Made by a program: the position numbers and the translations under genes. Of a stretch of DNA of 64,000 bases, positions 23,705-35,600 are shown in pieces. The notes below the pieces were generated by a model. The model saw only the letters and a list, made by a program, of their open reading frames with translations, was not told the DNA's origin and did not search any database. This DNA comes from Nissolia schottii (lineage: Eukaryota; Streptophyta; Magnoliopsida; Fabales; Fabaceae): the NCBI GenBank assembly GCA_003254905.1, contig QANU01011896.1, positions 139,964-203,963 on the forward strand, read 5' to 3'. Within the stretch, counting starts at the first letter, position 1. Each line of letters begins with the position of its first letter.

Positions 23705-25613
23705 TGGTATATATATTTATTTATTTCATTTCCTTAATTATGTTGGACTGGTTGGCAAAACATCTATTCGGCTGTACAATAATTGAAATAACCATGGACA
23801 CCACCCTTTTTGGCATCTTCTTTTATCACTTATAGTTATCTTTTAGCATTATTATGTAAACATTATTTTGGTGAAAACCGTTTAAATTTTTAGAGAATTA
23901 CGTCTAAATAAGTGACAAATTCATTTGTATTTATAGTGAATTTGTGCTTCACATATAATGCGATCTTCATCGCCTTCCCTCCACTATAACATATTAACAA
24001 ACTATAGTGTAAGATATATACACTTTATTGGTAAATTTCATGATTATACGTGTTCTTTGATTTTTAATTAGAGTTTTTTTACGAACATTGTTGTGAGGTT
24101 AATCTTTCGATACTTCCAAAGCAAAGAGATTTTTCTAACAATTATTTTTTTTGAAAAAAAAATACTAAAATGTCATAATTTTTGTCCAAACTTTTGCCAA
24201 AAAGATGTATAGCGTGTACGGTATTTAATCAAATTGATAAAGTGGGTGTAACGAAGTGAAATTGAATCAAAGACAAAATTTCTGAAATGGAAACAAATTC
24301 ACACAAGAACTCAATGAAACAGTGCCAACTCAAACAAAGTCTAAATCAGAATTGAAGGAACTAGCAGTACCCAGGGTGGGTGAGAATCACTTAAGCACGC
24401 TTGTAGAGGATAAAGGAGCAATCGTGCTTCCCTCTCCTTAGTCCCTGATCATGCGGATCATTTGCCACCTGGCTGCTTGACATTACTACTTCCTCCTACT
24501 TTTCATGCTGCCTGCATGCAGCTCATCATTGGAAGATCTTGATGAGGTAAATTGCGGTTGTCATAGTGATTTCCTATTTAGCCCATTCTTTAGCTATTTA
24601 TATCCTTGTCCTCGCCACTTGTTACAGTGGATCATGTCACTTTATTTCATTCAACCATCATCTTTTTCTGTCAACAATTCTGACAATCTAACATTTCTCT
24701 TATAAATCATTATATACTTTTAGTATATATACACTAAATAGAAGTAACATTCCTAAGAGCTTATATACTTAAAAGAGTTCAAAAGTAAATTTCTGCATCA
24801 TTTTGAATTTTTGGTCAAAAGTACCAGCATTTAAGGCAACGTTTGATGAGCGTCTTGTGACAAAAAATACGTAGACAATAGAGACAGAGATATGTTTGGA
24901 AAAAGAGACAAAAACATATAGAAAACTTAAAATTGTCTTTGTCTTAGGATAAGTTTTTAACTAATTTTTATACTTCTAAAAATAAAAAATACAAAAGAGA
25001 TATCTGAGACGTAAAAGAAGTGTCTCTGCCGTACCACAAAAATGAAGGGACACAAGAGATGCATGTGCGTCCATATTTTCTGTCCCAAAACGTTTACCAA
25101 ATTAAAAAGACAATGTGAATAAAAGATTGTGAAATCTTCTAAACAAGGAACTCGGCGTAAAACCACCTATGCATGACAAAATGAGATGATATCAACTTTT
25201 TCACAAAGATTTTTTCCATTAATGAGTTATAGTTGAATATAACATAGATACTATATTTCAAAAGAGTACCTAATTAAAAAATATAAAAAAAATTAGTGGT
25301 TGATTCAAGTGGTTTAATATATATTTGTTCCTTTTAAAATAACATCTTAAGTTGAGTCTTCAACTAAAAAAAATAACATATGAAAATATTATTTTATAAT
25401 TGAGATCTGATTCGATAGATATTAGGTTGAGTTTAATGAATTTCTAATAATAGTGATTTAGGCAAAAATATAAATGAAAAAGGGAAAATTTTAAGTGCAA
25501 ATCAGACAAAATAAGGGATAAATGATATGCTAAAAGATACTCTCGATCACCATACACTTTTGTTTAGTCTCTTGCTTGAAGAACTAGAGTGACACATTTC
25601 AACCCCTCATCTC
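22814..25613. other. AT-rich intergenic region upstream of the response regulator
   Basis: No firm gene. It contains a CACTA-like end (ACTACAAGAAAA near 23035), a CT/AT microsatellite at 23669-23704 and several short open frames, including one near 24505, that show no domain. The last few hundred bases should act as promoter for the gene starting at 25716. Confidence 0.5.
23669..23704. repeat. (CT)n followed by (AT)n microsatellite
   Basis: Pure TC dinucleotides pass directly into TA dinucleotides, seen directly. Confidence 0.9.
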
Positions 25614-25623
25614 ATTATAAACC
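25614..25623 (+). promoter_or_regulatory. Possible TATA box of the response regulator gene
   Basis: ATTATAAACC lies about 95 bases upstream of the proposed start codon at 25716, in a plausible position for a plant core promoter. No other element was used to support it. Confidence 0.35.
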
Positions 25624-25715
25624 ACTCATGCACGTCCCTGAGTCCACAATCTGAGTCCAAAAAAAAAACTAAAACAAAAAGGGGGGTCAGAATACAATAA
25701 ATAAACACACACAAA

Positions 25716-27265
25716 ATGGTTTGGTGGGAGGGACGACTTGATCTTACTTCTCTGAACNCTTGATATCTCTGTTTTGGTTGTGGATGATGATCTTACTTCT
25801 CTGAACATCATTGTTAATATACTCAACTCATGGGAATATAAAGGTACATGCATGTCTTGAGTGTTTATTCAATTGATGTTCATATGCAATATTATTAAGG
25901 TTTACTGTTTGATTTCTGTTTTATTTTTATTTTTTATATATTTCTTGTATTTTACGGTTTTGGGAAGATAATATTAAAAACAAGAAACAAAAATGTCGAA
26001 CTGAACTTCTTTATTTTCACTAATTTTTTTCGTAAAATGGAAAAAAAAACAGGAAATAAACTAAAATCAAACAACCTTTATGTTTCCAATAGAATTTTAT
26101 AGATTTGATGTTTTTTACTCCCTTGGGCCCATTTTGTTGTCTGTTTTTCTAACCTTATATTTATATTTATATGCTTCATGTTTGTATCCCTTGCCATTAT
26201 CTTTCAAATCTTCAGTAAAATCAATACAATTTGTTAACCCTGTAACTGAGTGAGATTGATCTCCTCCTATATCCACCCAACCTATACAGTAACCTAAATA
26301 TATTTTGGCAAATATTATTTGAATCCATGTATAGTTATGGTATATATTAGATATGAGTGTCGATAAATACCAAAATATACACGTTCATCGAAGTAAAAAA
26401 AATGTTGTGCATATTTATGTGAGATATACGTTGTATTTTAGTGTAAAAAAATTATGTACAAATAATGTAGCTCATATATTGGTGCTAGTAGGAAAGTTCA
26501 TTTCTGTGGAAATTTATTTATGTTAGTACCAAAAGTATAAGTATATTCTTTGTTTTGAAATATTTGTCAATTTATGTAATTAATTAAAAATTGAGAAATG
26601 TAATACATAGTCTTATTTTTTTTAAATATATAACTACCTTTGATTACATTAGACACACATGTTTAATCTTTAGGGTTTGATTCTTGGCTTTAGGTAGGGT
26701 TGTCAAACGGGTCGGTCCGGCCCGTTTATGGCCCGCGGACTTAAACGGGTCAGGCCAAAAAATGCCTATTTTTAGATTCTGGCTCGTTTATGGTCAATCC
26801 GCGGGCCTAAATGGACCGCCCGCNNNNNNNNNNNNNNNNNNNNNNNNNNNNNNNNNNNNNNNNNNNNNNNNNNNNNNNNNNNNNNNNNNNNNNNNNNNNN
26901 NNNNNNNNNNNNNNNNNNNNNNNNNNNNNNNNNNNNNNNNNNNNNNNNNNNNNNNNNNNNNNNNNNNNNNNNNNNNNNNNNNNNNNNNNNNNNNNNNNNN
27001 NNNNNNNNNNNNNNNNNNNNNNNNNNNNNNNNNNNNNNNNNNNNNNNNNNNNNNNNNNNNNNNNNNNNNNNNNNNNNNNNNNNNNNNNNNNNNNNNNNNN
27101 NNNNNNNNNNNNNNNNNNNNNNNNNNNNNNNNNNNNNNNNNNNNNNNNNNNNNNNNNNNNNNNNNNNNNNNNNNNNNNNNNNNNNNNNNNNNNNNNNNNN
27201 NNNNNNNNNNNNNNNNNNNNNNNNNNNNNNNNNNNNNNNNNNNNNNNNNNNNNNNNNNNNNNNNN

Positions 27266-27301
<36 letters not shown>

Positions 27302-28831
27302 ATAATTTTTAAAAATAATTAATAATTTCTTAATTTAAATAATAATAAATTTAATAAATTTTACAAAACAGTAAATATATTAAAACAGAAGGGAGTAAAT
27401 AGGCTATGGCTTCATATGTGTAGTCATATATTAGTTTAGATAAATATCGTAATAAGCCCTCTTGACAACTTATATGTTTAGAGGCATTTTTACTTTGATC
27501 CCTGTTAATTTATTATTATTATTATTATTTATTTATTATCTTATTTTTGGACCAAAGTACCATTTACTAATTATGAATTTTTAAATTTATTTTATGAAGT
27601 AAAAGAAATAATTGATAATAAGATGATACCATTCATATACGTATATTAACTAGCTAGTTGTATAAATTTAATATAATTTTCCTAAAGTATATGTTTAAAA
27701 ATAGAGAGGAGGTGAGTGTAATTTTTAATTATTATTTATTTTTTAATAAATAATAATTAAAAATAAAAATAGTACATGTATGCGTTTCAATGTTATTGTA
27801 TTATTCTTATTATTATTATTATCAATTAATTCTTTTATTTTGTATTTTTTTAATGTACAACTATTAAATGATATTTTGGTCTAAAATAAGATAATAAATA
27901 GTAAATATATTAAATTAATAGAAAACACAAATATCGATCAAAGTGCAATGTATTGCAATGTATTTTTATTAATTAATTAATTCTCCTACGCGCTTATCTT
28001 TTGATCAAAACACTGGTATTAGTTGTGCACACGGTAATAACCGCAAAAACATTTTGTATACAACAGGAATTAGAGAAAAATTATGCGTATGTGCTATTAA
28101 AAAAATATATTATGAATTAATGTAATCCAGGAGTGATACTCACTGGGTTTTTGGGCCTCTTCCCTAATTAAAATACTATAATACTTTAAATACACAACTA
28201 TTCAATTAATTTGGCCCTACTCTTCAATATTAGACTTCAAAATTCATATATATATATATCTCTCTTCTCTGTCCTTAACATTTTGAAGTTAACCTTGACA
28301 TGGTACTTGAAAAACCTTCGATATCAATTTAGTTCTAAATGTCTGTTTGTTATGCAGAGAATTTAGTTCTAATATTTTAAATTTTAACGCAATTTAGTTT
28401 TATATTAATAATTTAACAAAATATTTGATGTTAAATAATTAGTGTAAAAATTAAATTTATGTCAAAATTTAAAATAGCAGAAGCAAATTAAGGTCAACAA
28501 AATTTCAAAATCATTTTGATATCAAAATTTAAATTATTTTAAAACTAAATTAATGTCAACTTCAAAATCTTATTTCTGGCTCTTTGATATTGATATTCAT
28601 TCTCTCTAATTGGTTTTGAATTTCAGTTCTCACTGCCAACAGTGCCCACAATGCACTGGAAACACTTCGAGAGTTTGAAGGATTTTTTGATATTGTTATC
28701 ACTGAACTTTATATATCAGGAATGAATGGATTTGAATTTCAAAGGCGTATTAAAGATGAATTTCAGATACCTGTAATCAGTGAGTATCACTCCTGTATTA
28801 CATTAATTATCCTTCATAATAATAATATTAC

Positions 28832-28880
<49 letters not shown>

Positions 28881-29572
28881 TTATTAGCACATACATACAA
28901 CTTTTTTTTCTTCTTCTTTTTCTGTCTGTATACTCTGTATGATATACACATGTTTCAACTATTTACCCACGCATTAATTACAAGCAAATGTGGATTTTAA
29001 TATACATTAATACTTTTTTTTTGTATTTGGAATGTTTATATATTATATCTGTCACCAGACTAAGAGACCTTCCTAACAATTGACTTTTTATAGGTATTAC
29101 TGCTCTCAATTTTTTAATAATCATAGGCTCAAAACACCTAAAAGTGGCGGAACACTTATTACAACGACTGGACACAAATTAAGCGAAATGTATTTGTATT
29201 TAGGCACTAATTAATTTGAGTAAAACTCAAAAATTAAACACTATATAAAAGAAGATAGAGTTAGGCTAGGGCAATATTGGTCTCAAAAAAGGAATTTTAT
29301 CATAAGACCTATTCATACATTAATAACATATTCACTTACAAGTAATGTGAAAAGGTTTGCAATGAGATTAGTTGATGTTAGACCTAGAGCAATATTGTGC
29401 CTGGGTTGATTCCTCAGAATCCTCACTAATGTGTGCAAGTTTATCGATATTATACTTAATTTTCTCTAAATTATAAGTTGATACTTGGATTGGGAATACC
29501 CTGGTAGCTCTCATAATTTATATAAGGACAATATACTAATCTCTTTTGACATTAAATTCTAAATTAAAAACT

Positions 29573-29607
<35 letters not shown>

Positions 29608-32600
29608 TAATAACTATATTTTTCATTCTTAACTATTTATTCTATTTCTATTTAATGTCATCTTATCACTCCTGTCATTCACCTCCATAACCTCATATTC
29701 TCCTACATCCGCTCTCTTCTGCATTGCCTCTTTCGTCGGATGGATCTCGAGGGAGGTTAGTGTACTTTTCCCTTTCTTTTAATTTCCGAGTTATTTTCTT
29801 TTGTGTTGACCCTTCACACATGATCATCAAAGTTATTGCAAATGTAAAAGACTAAATTGAAAGAAAAAAATGTTATGGATTAAAGATACTTATAGTTTCG
29901 GTAAATATAAGTCGTTTTAGTTATCACCCTTCTAAGATTTTTACTTTAATTTTGGTCTCTCTCGTTTTGTTTTTGGTCTCGATCATTCTATATTTTATTA
30001 CCTATAAATATTTTACAAGAGTGCTGCTATTCAGTATGGCACCCACTTGTACGATTCGCATGGAAGGTAATAAGAATGTACATGGGTTGGGTCAGACTTG
30101 TTAGTGTTAGCGACCCGACCCGCCTATCATTTTTGTATTTTTGGATTAATTACTTGCCAAACCCACGACCCATCTGAGGCGGGTTGGGTTAAGTGGGTTG
30201 GAGAATGACTCATCATAATTTATTTTTGAAATAAAAAATAAAATTTTCATTTTTTTAATTTAATTTGTTTTTTAATAAAAATCTAATTTTTAATTAAAAA
30301 ACATATATACACATTATTTTTTAATGCATAAGAAAATAAATCTAACAAAAAAATATTTTTTTTGTTTTTTTAATAAATATAAAATAATAATAATACAACA
30401 TATAGTAAAAGATATATGTGAGTCGGTAGGTCGAGTCAAGTCGCACATGTCAGACTCAACACTCGACCCTATAATATACAACGGGTACGATGGGTTTGAC
30501 CTGCCGACTTGACCCTTGGCGAGTTAACCCAACCCATGTAAGGTAAATCAAGCGGTGGGTGTTAATGCTTAAACAGATAAAAAATAAAATACAATATAAA
30601 AAGAAAACTAAAATCAACAGTGGGTTTTCGCACATAATTAGTCATGGACTACTTTGTGGATCAAAATATCATTTCCCATTTTACAATATGTGTTTATTAC
30701 TTACAAATAGTGAAAATTTTGATTTTGGTCCTTATAAATTTCACCACCTAACACCGAGTCTAAAAAAAAATAAAAAATATATAAGGAAAACAAGAGGAAT
30801 CGAAGCCAAATCAAAGCATAAAAAATTAGAGAGGCCAAAACCAAAACAACCTAAATTTATGGGACTAAAATTATATTTGTGAGGGGGTAACGAGAAATAT
30901 TTGGATGCTCATGGAACATATTTAATGCATGCTCCATCATCATTATGAATAGTTAATTATTAAGTATTTTTATATTATTTAGAAATTCTAAATTCAAATT
31001 AATAGTTGATAATGTTTATGAAACTCGCATTAAATGTATTCTATGAGCATCCAAATATTTCTCGCAAAACAATGTTTTACTTCTGAAAGTATATATTATA
31101 AAGAGAAATATTATTTGTACAAATAAAATAAAATACTCAATCAACAACCTCCTCGACCTTTTTTCCTCTTAATTACCAATCATTTAATTCATTTTACTTT
31201 ATTTAACATTTTTTTCTCTCTCACAATGATTGCTAATTCTCTGTTCACCTTGGTGGGGCCCACAGTAAACCCCGCATTTCATGAATGTGATTATCTTAAA
31301 TAATTGTCATCATAACATTGATTATCATTATAAAATATAAAAGTCGACTAATCTCTGGTGTGGTCTCATCATTCAAGCTTTCTGAATAGTTGAATCTTGA
31401 GGTATAGTAGTGAAAATCTCTTCTGAATAGTAAAGCTAGATCCCTCTCTCCCCTCCCATCCTTTGTCATTGAATCATAACTTTGGAACAAGTTTGTAGCT
31501 ATCTTGTGCTCTATGTGTGATTGTGATTTCCATTGCAAATTAAGGTTCATGCATGTTAGAAATTAAATAAAATTAAATATATAACATTTGTGAAAAACCA
31601 TTATTGTGCACTGTTCAAACAGATTAAGTTAATTAAGATGTGTAAACAATTAATTTGTGACTAATAATATTTTTTTTTTGTTGTTTTTGTCAATTGTCAT
31701 GCAGTGATGTCCGAGGACAGGAGAGAAAGTGTTATGTCAAAGAGCATAGAGAACGGTGCATCACGTTTTATGTTGAAACCAATTTGTGCTGATGAGTTGA
31801 GAGACATATGGCAATACACAAGTGCTGCAAACAAAGGATCGGACCACCCACAAATCAATGAAAATGAACCAATGAGAATCGTTGAAGGGGGTGAGAAGTT
31901 TTTCTTTAAGGATACAAATAATTCTTTAGGGTCGCCATCATTGGTGACTAGTGAGCCAAAGGGGATAGAAAATAAGGGCAAAAGAAAGAGTTGTGAGATG
32001 GATCAAAAGGAAGAACATCACAAGAGTGATCAAGCAGGGAACTCATCTAGAGGTAAAAAGAGATCAAAGAAGATGACTTGGTCTACAACACTTCACAGCC
32101 GCTTTCTCATGGCCATCAAACACATTGGATTGGATAGTAAGTAATTAAGATCTGCTCTCTTTTTTTCCTTCTTTTTTCTTTTTTTTGCGCTTTTTAGACA
32201 GCTTGAATTTTGACGACTGTGAGGTAGATCGTAGATTTTAAAACGCATAATCTTGATCGTTGATTTTTTTTTTTAATTTTTATTTTTTAAACGCAAACTC
32301 ATAGATTGCCATAACATATGTAATTTGTTATACGTATGCGCTTATATCTTCTAACATACTAAACCGCTAGTTTTTTTTTTATTTATCGTTGAGATTATGT
32401 ATTTTGTCTTTTGGATTTGAAAATACGTAATTAATTTGTTGTAAATTTTTCTCTTTTAGACAACATGAATTTTGACTATGAAATACGAGGTATACATTGT
32501 AAAAGTACACATAACCACGATAGCTGATGAAAAAAAAAAACAATCCCATAAATCATCTTATGTATATAATTTGTTATGTTTATTTTTTTTTTGGTAATAA

Positions 32601-35600
32601 TTTGTTATGCGTATTTTTTTGGTAATGATTTGTTATGCGTATGTGGTTATATCTTATAAAATTTTTAACCATTAATTTGTTTATTTATCGTTGAGATTAT
32701 GCACTTTATCTATATATGTTAGTGTACGTTCACACTTTAGATAAATAGCTTTGGCGTGGTCTAACACTATGCTGTGTTTTCTTGTGTTGTTCTTTTTCAG
32801 AGGCAGTGCCAAAGAAAATTCTTGAGGTCATGAATGTGCCGGACCTGACAAGAGAAAATGTTGCTAGTCACTTACAGGTATATCTGCTTTTCAATTTGCT
32901 TGTAGGATCTCTTTATTATGGTAGAATGCTGGTAATTTTTCTATTCACTTATTTATGTGGTTGATGAAATCTGAAATCATTGAAAGATAGGTGATGTGAA
33001 TTAATTGTACTAGCGTTTTTTGAGTTTGCATCAATTCCGGGTACTGCATAAATTTTTTCATGCAAAAGTTTAAAAGGTTTATTAATCATTAATTTTTAGT
33101 TCATACTTATATAATTAGGCTTGAGAAATGACATTTAGTACGAAAAGATTGATTACGAATGACAGGATTTTCCCCCATCTACCTACTGTAATCTTCCTCT
33201 TTTACACTACTGACATACAATAATAATTTAACGCATAATTTTATAGTTTCTTTCATTAGTTTTGTATTGGTATCAACTTGCTAAAGTTTACAAAAACAAA
33301 AAGTTTCTGTTGCATGCTAGTATGTACCGCTATTTGACACAAATACAAAAACAAATGAAAGAAAGTAAAGATTGATATGTTAAGTTGTATGTTACCTACT
33401 GTAAAAGACAGAAATTGTAGTAGGTAGATAAATTTACCCACGATAACTTCCATTGTTTACACTATTAACATATGATAATTAACAATTTAACACACAAGAT
33501 TTTATTTTTTCGTTAGTTTTTCATTCGTACTAAATAGTAGCACTAAAAAAGAGAAAGTAAATAATTTTTAGTACATGCAAATGATGTGAGCTTAGTTTTG
33601 TTTTCATCTATGATTGTGATTTCTGTCTTTTATGTTACTAACATCTAATAACAACTTAAGGGTTCATATAGTTTTTGTTTCTATTTTTTGTTTTTAAAAA
33701 TTTTCTAAAAGAAATAGTGAAACATGAAATAAAATTTGTTTGTATTTATTTTGCCACAAATTCCATTGTAAATTTGCGACAGAATTGTTTCCGCCGCAAA
33801 TTAGTGTTCTTTTAGTATTTCCTGTCCATGGTCACATGAATTTGAATTTGATGTTGATTCAAACCTTTTCCATTCTTGGGGTACACCATATCCTTCATTT
33901 GCTGTTTTCCATGTCTCTTGTGAAAAGAATAGAAAAAGAAAATGAGAAAGGTATGCTATTTGTATGTAATTATATGGAATGAAACATGGGATATAAATAT
34001 TGAGAAACAAATGAGATTTATCTTTTTTATCTTTCTTTTAAGAGCAAACCCTATTCATTTTTTTTTATTCGTGTCCATGTTATATACAAATAACAAATTT
34101 TAATAAGAAATATTATTTGTTTCACATTTTATGATATCTTTTAAGAAATATGATAAGATGTCCCTTAAGCATTGGTTGAAGAAAGAGTTGACACTCACTC
34201 TCGACCAATGTTTTAAAGATGTGTGAGACAAATAACCTTAAAAGTTTTGTATGTATCTATCGAGAATGGATTCTATTAATTGAATTTCTTGTAAAGTGTT
34301 GTTAAGTGTGATCTTTGACCATTAATTTATTCGTTACTTATTTCATATATAGAGTTCCCTGCATCAATTAATAGTAAGAGATTATATTTAACAACATACG
34401 ACAAGAAATCTAATTGAGTCGGTCCATTTTAGTATCAATCAAAGTTGTATTTTGTACTTGGATAGTTTACACCTTATACCAATTTCTAACACTAGTCATA
34501 TGAACATGACAACAACATATGCAGAAGTATCGCCTATTTCTGAAGAACGTTGCACAAAAAGGAATAATTGATCAGAGCATATCTAACAGGATCCTAAGGT
34601 CAAGGTTTGCCTCAGAGCTTCCGGTGTCAATGATCAGAGACATTCAATCAATGTCACAGAAACTTAGCCCCCGAGTTCAACAATATCTGAAAGGACAAGG
34701 AGGTTCAACATTCCAAGGCCTTTTTGCGAAACAACTGCAACAACAATTCCCTAATCCATTGCAAAGAGGGAATGGGCTTCAAAACCATCAAGGTCTTAAT
34801 GGTAATACTTACTTCCTCTATTTCGTTACATCAGTCCCTTTTTTGACTTTTTAAGATTTGATAATATCTTTTCATTTACAATATTTAAATAGCATTAATT
34901 ATTTTAGTGGAACGTTTATTAGTATAAGTAAATACTATGAAGCATGTGTGTACTTCGAAATAGTTGTACCCATACCTGCACTTATTGGATACTCTTAGGT
35001 ACTTATAGGTTAAGCATTTCAATAAGTAAATATCATAAAATACAAATTTATTCTAAAAAATATCAAATTATACGACTAAATTATTTAATTTACTTTAAAA
35101 TAGAGCAAACTACTATTTCATCCTATCACATCTTGTATCTATATAAGTAATATTGTTTGCTTGATATGTTTTATAGTACTTTAATGAAAAATTGGAGTTA
35201 TAATGCTATTAAATTACGTTATCATATTAATTAAGGACTTTATCATTTTGTTTTTATATACTTTTTAAAAATGTTCATGTCTGGTATCTATATTTGTACT
35301 TGTACCCAATACTAGTATTGTATCTGTGCCTATGCAACATAGGATAGATGTGAGGAAAATAATAATTTTATTAAAAATACAAATTTATTTTGTATGGAGA
35401 GATAAATTTACTGGCTAATATCATTTTATACATATACCAATTATATGTTTTTTTGGGCCTAAATCTATGTGTCATTTGATTTTGGACAGATATAGCGGAA
35501 CTGAGAGAGTACAATAGTGCCTTGAGTCAAGTGAGGCTTGGAGATGAGTCAATAAACTTTGGAAGCAGAATAATTGGTGGGGCAAATAATAACAGTGATA

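Noticed and set aside
26684..27322. Frames spanning the run of N
   Set aside because: Most of the translation is undetermined sequence and the remainder is repeat DNA.
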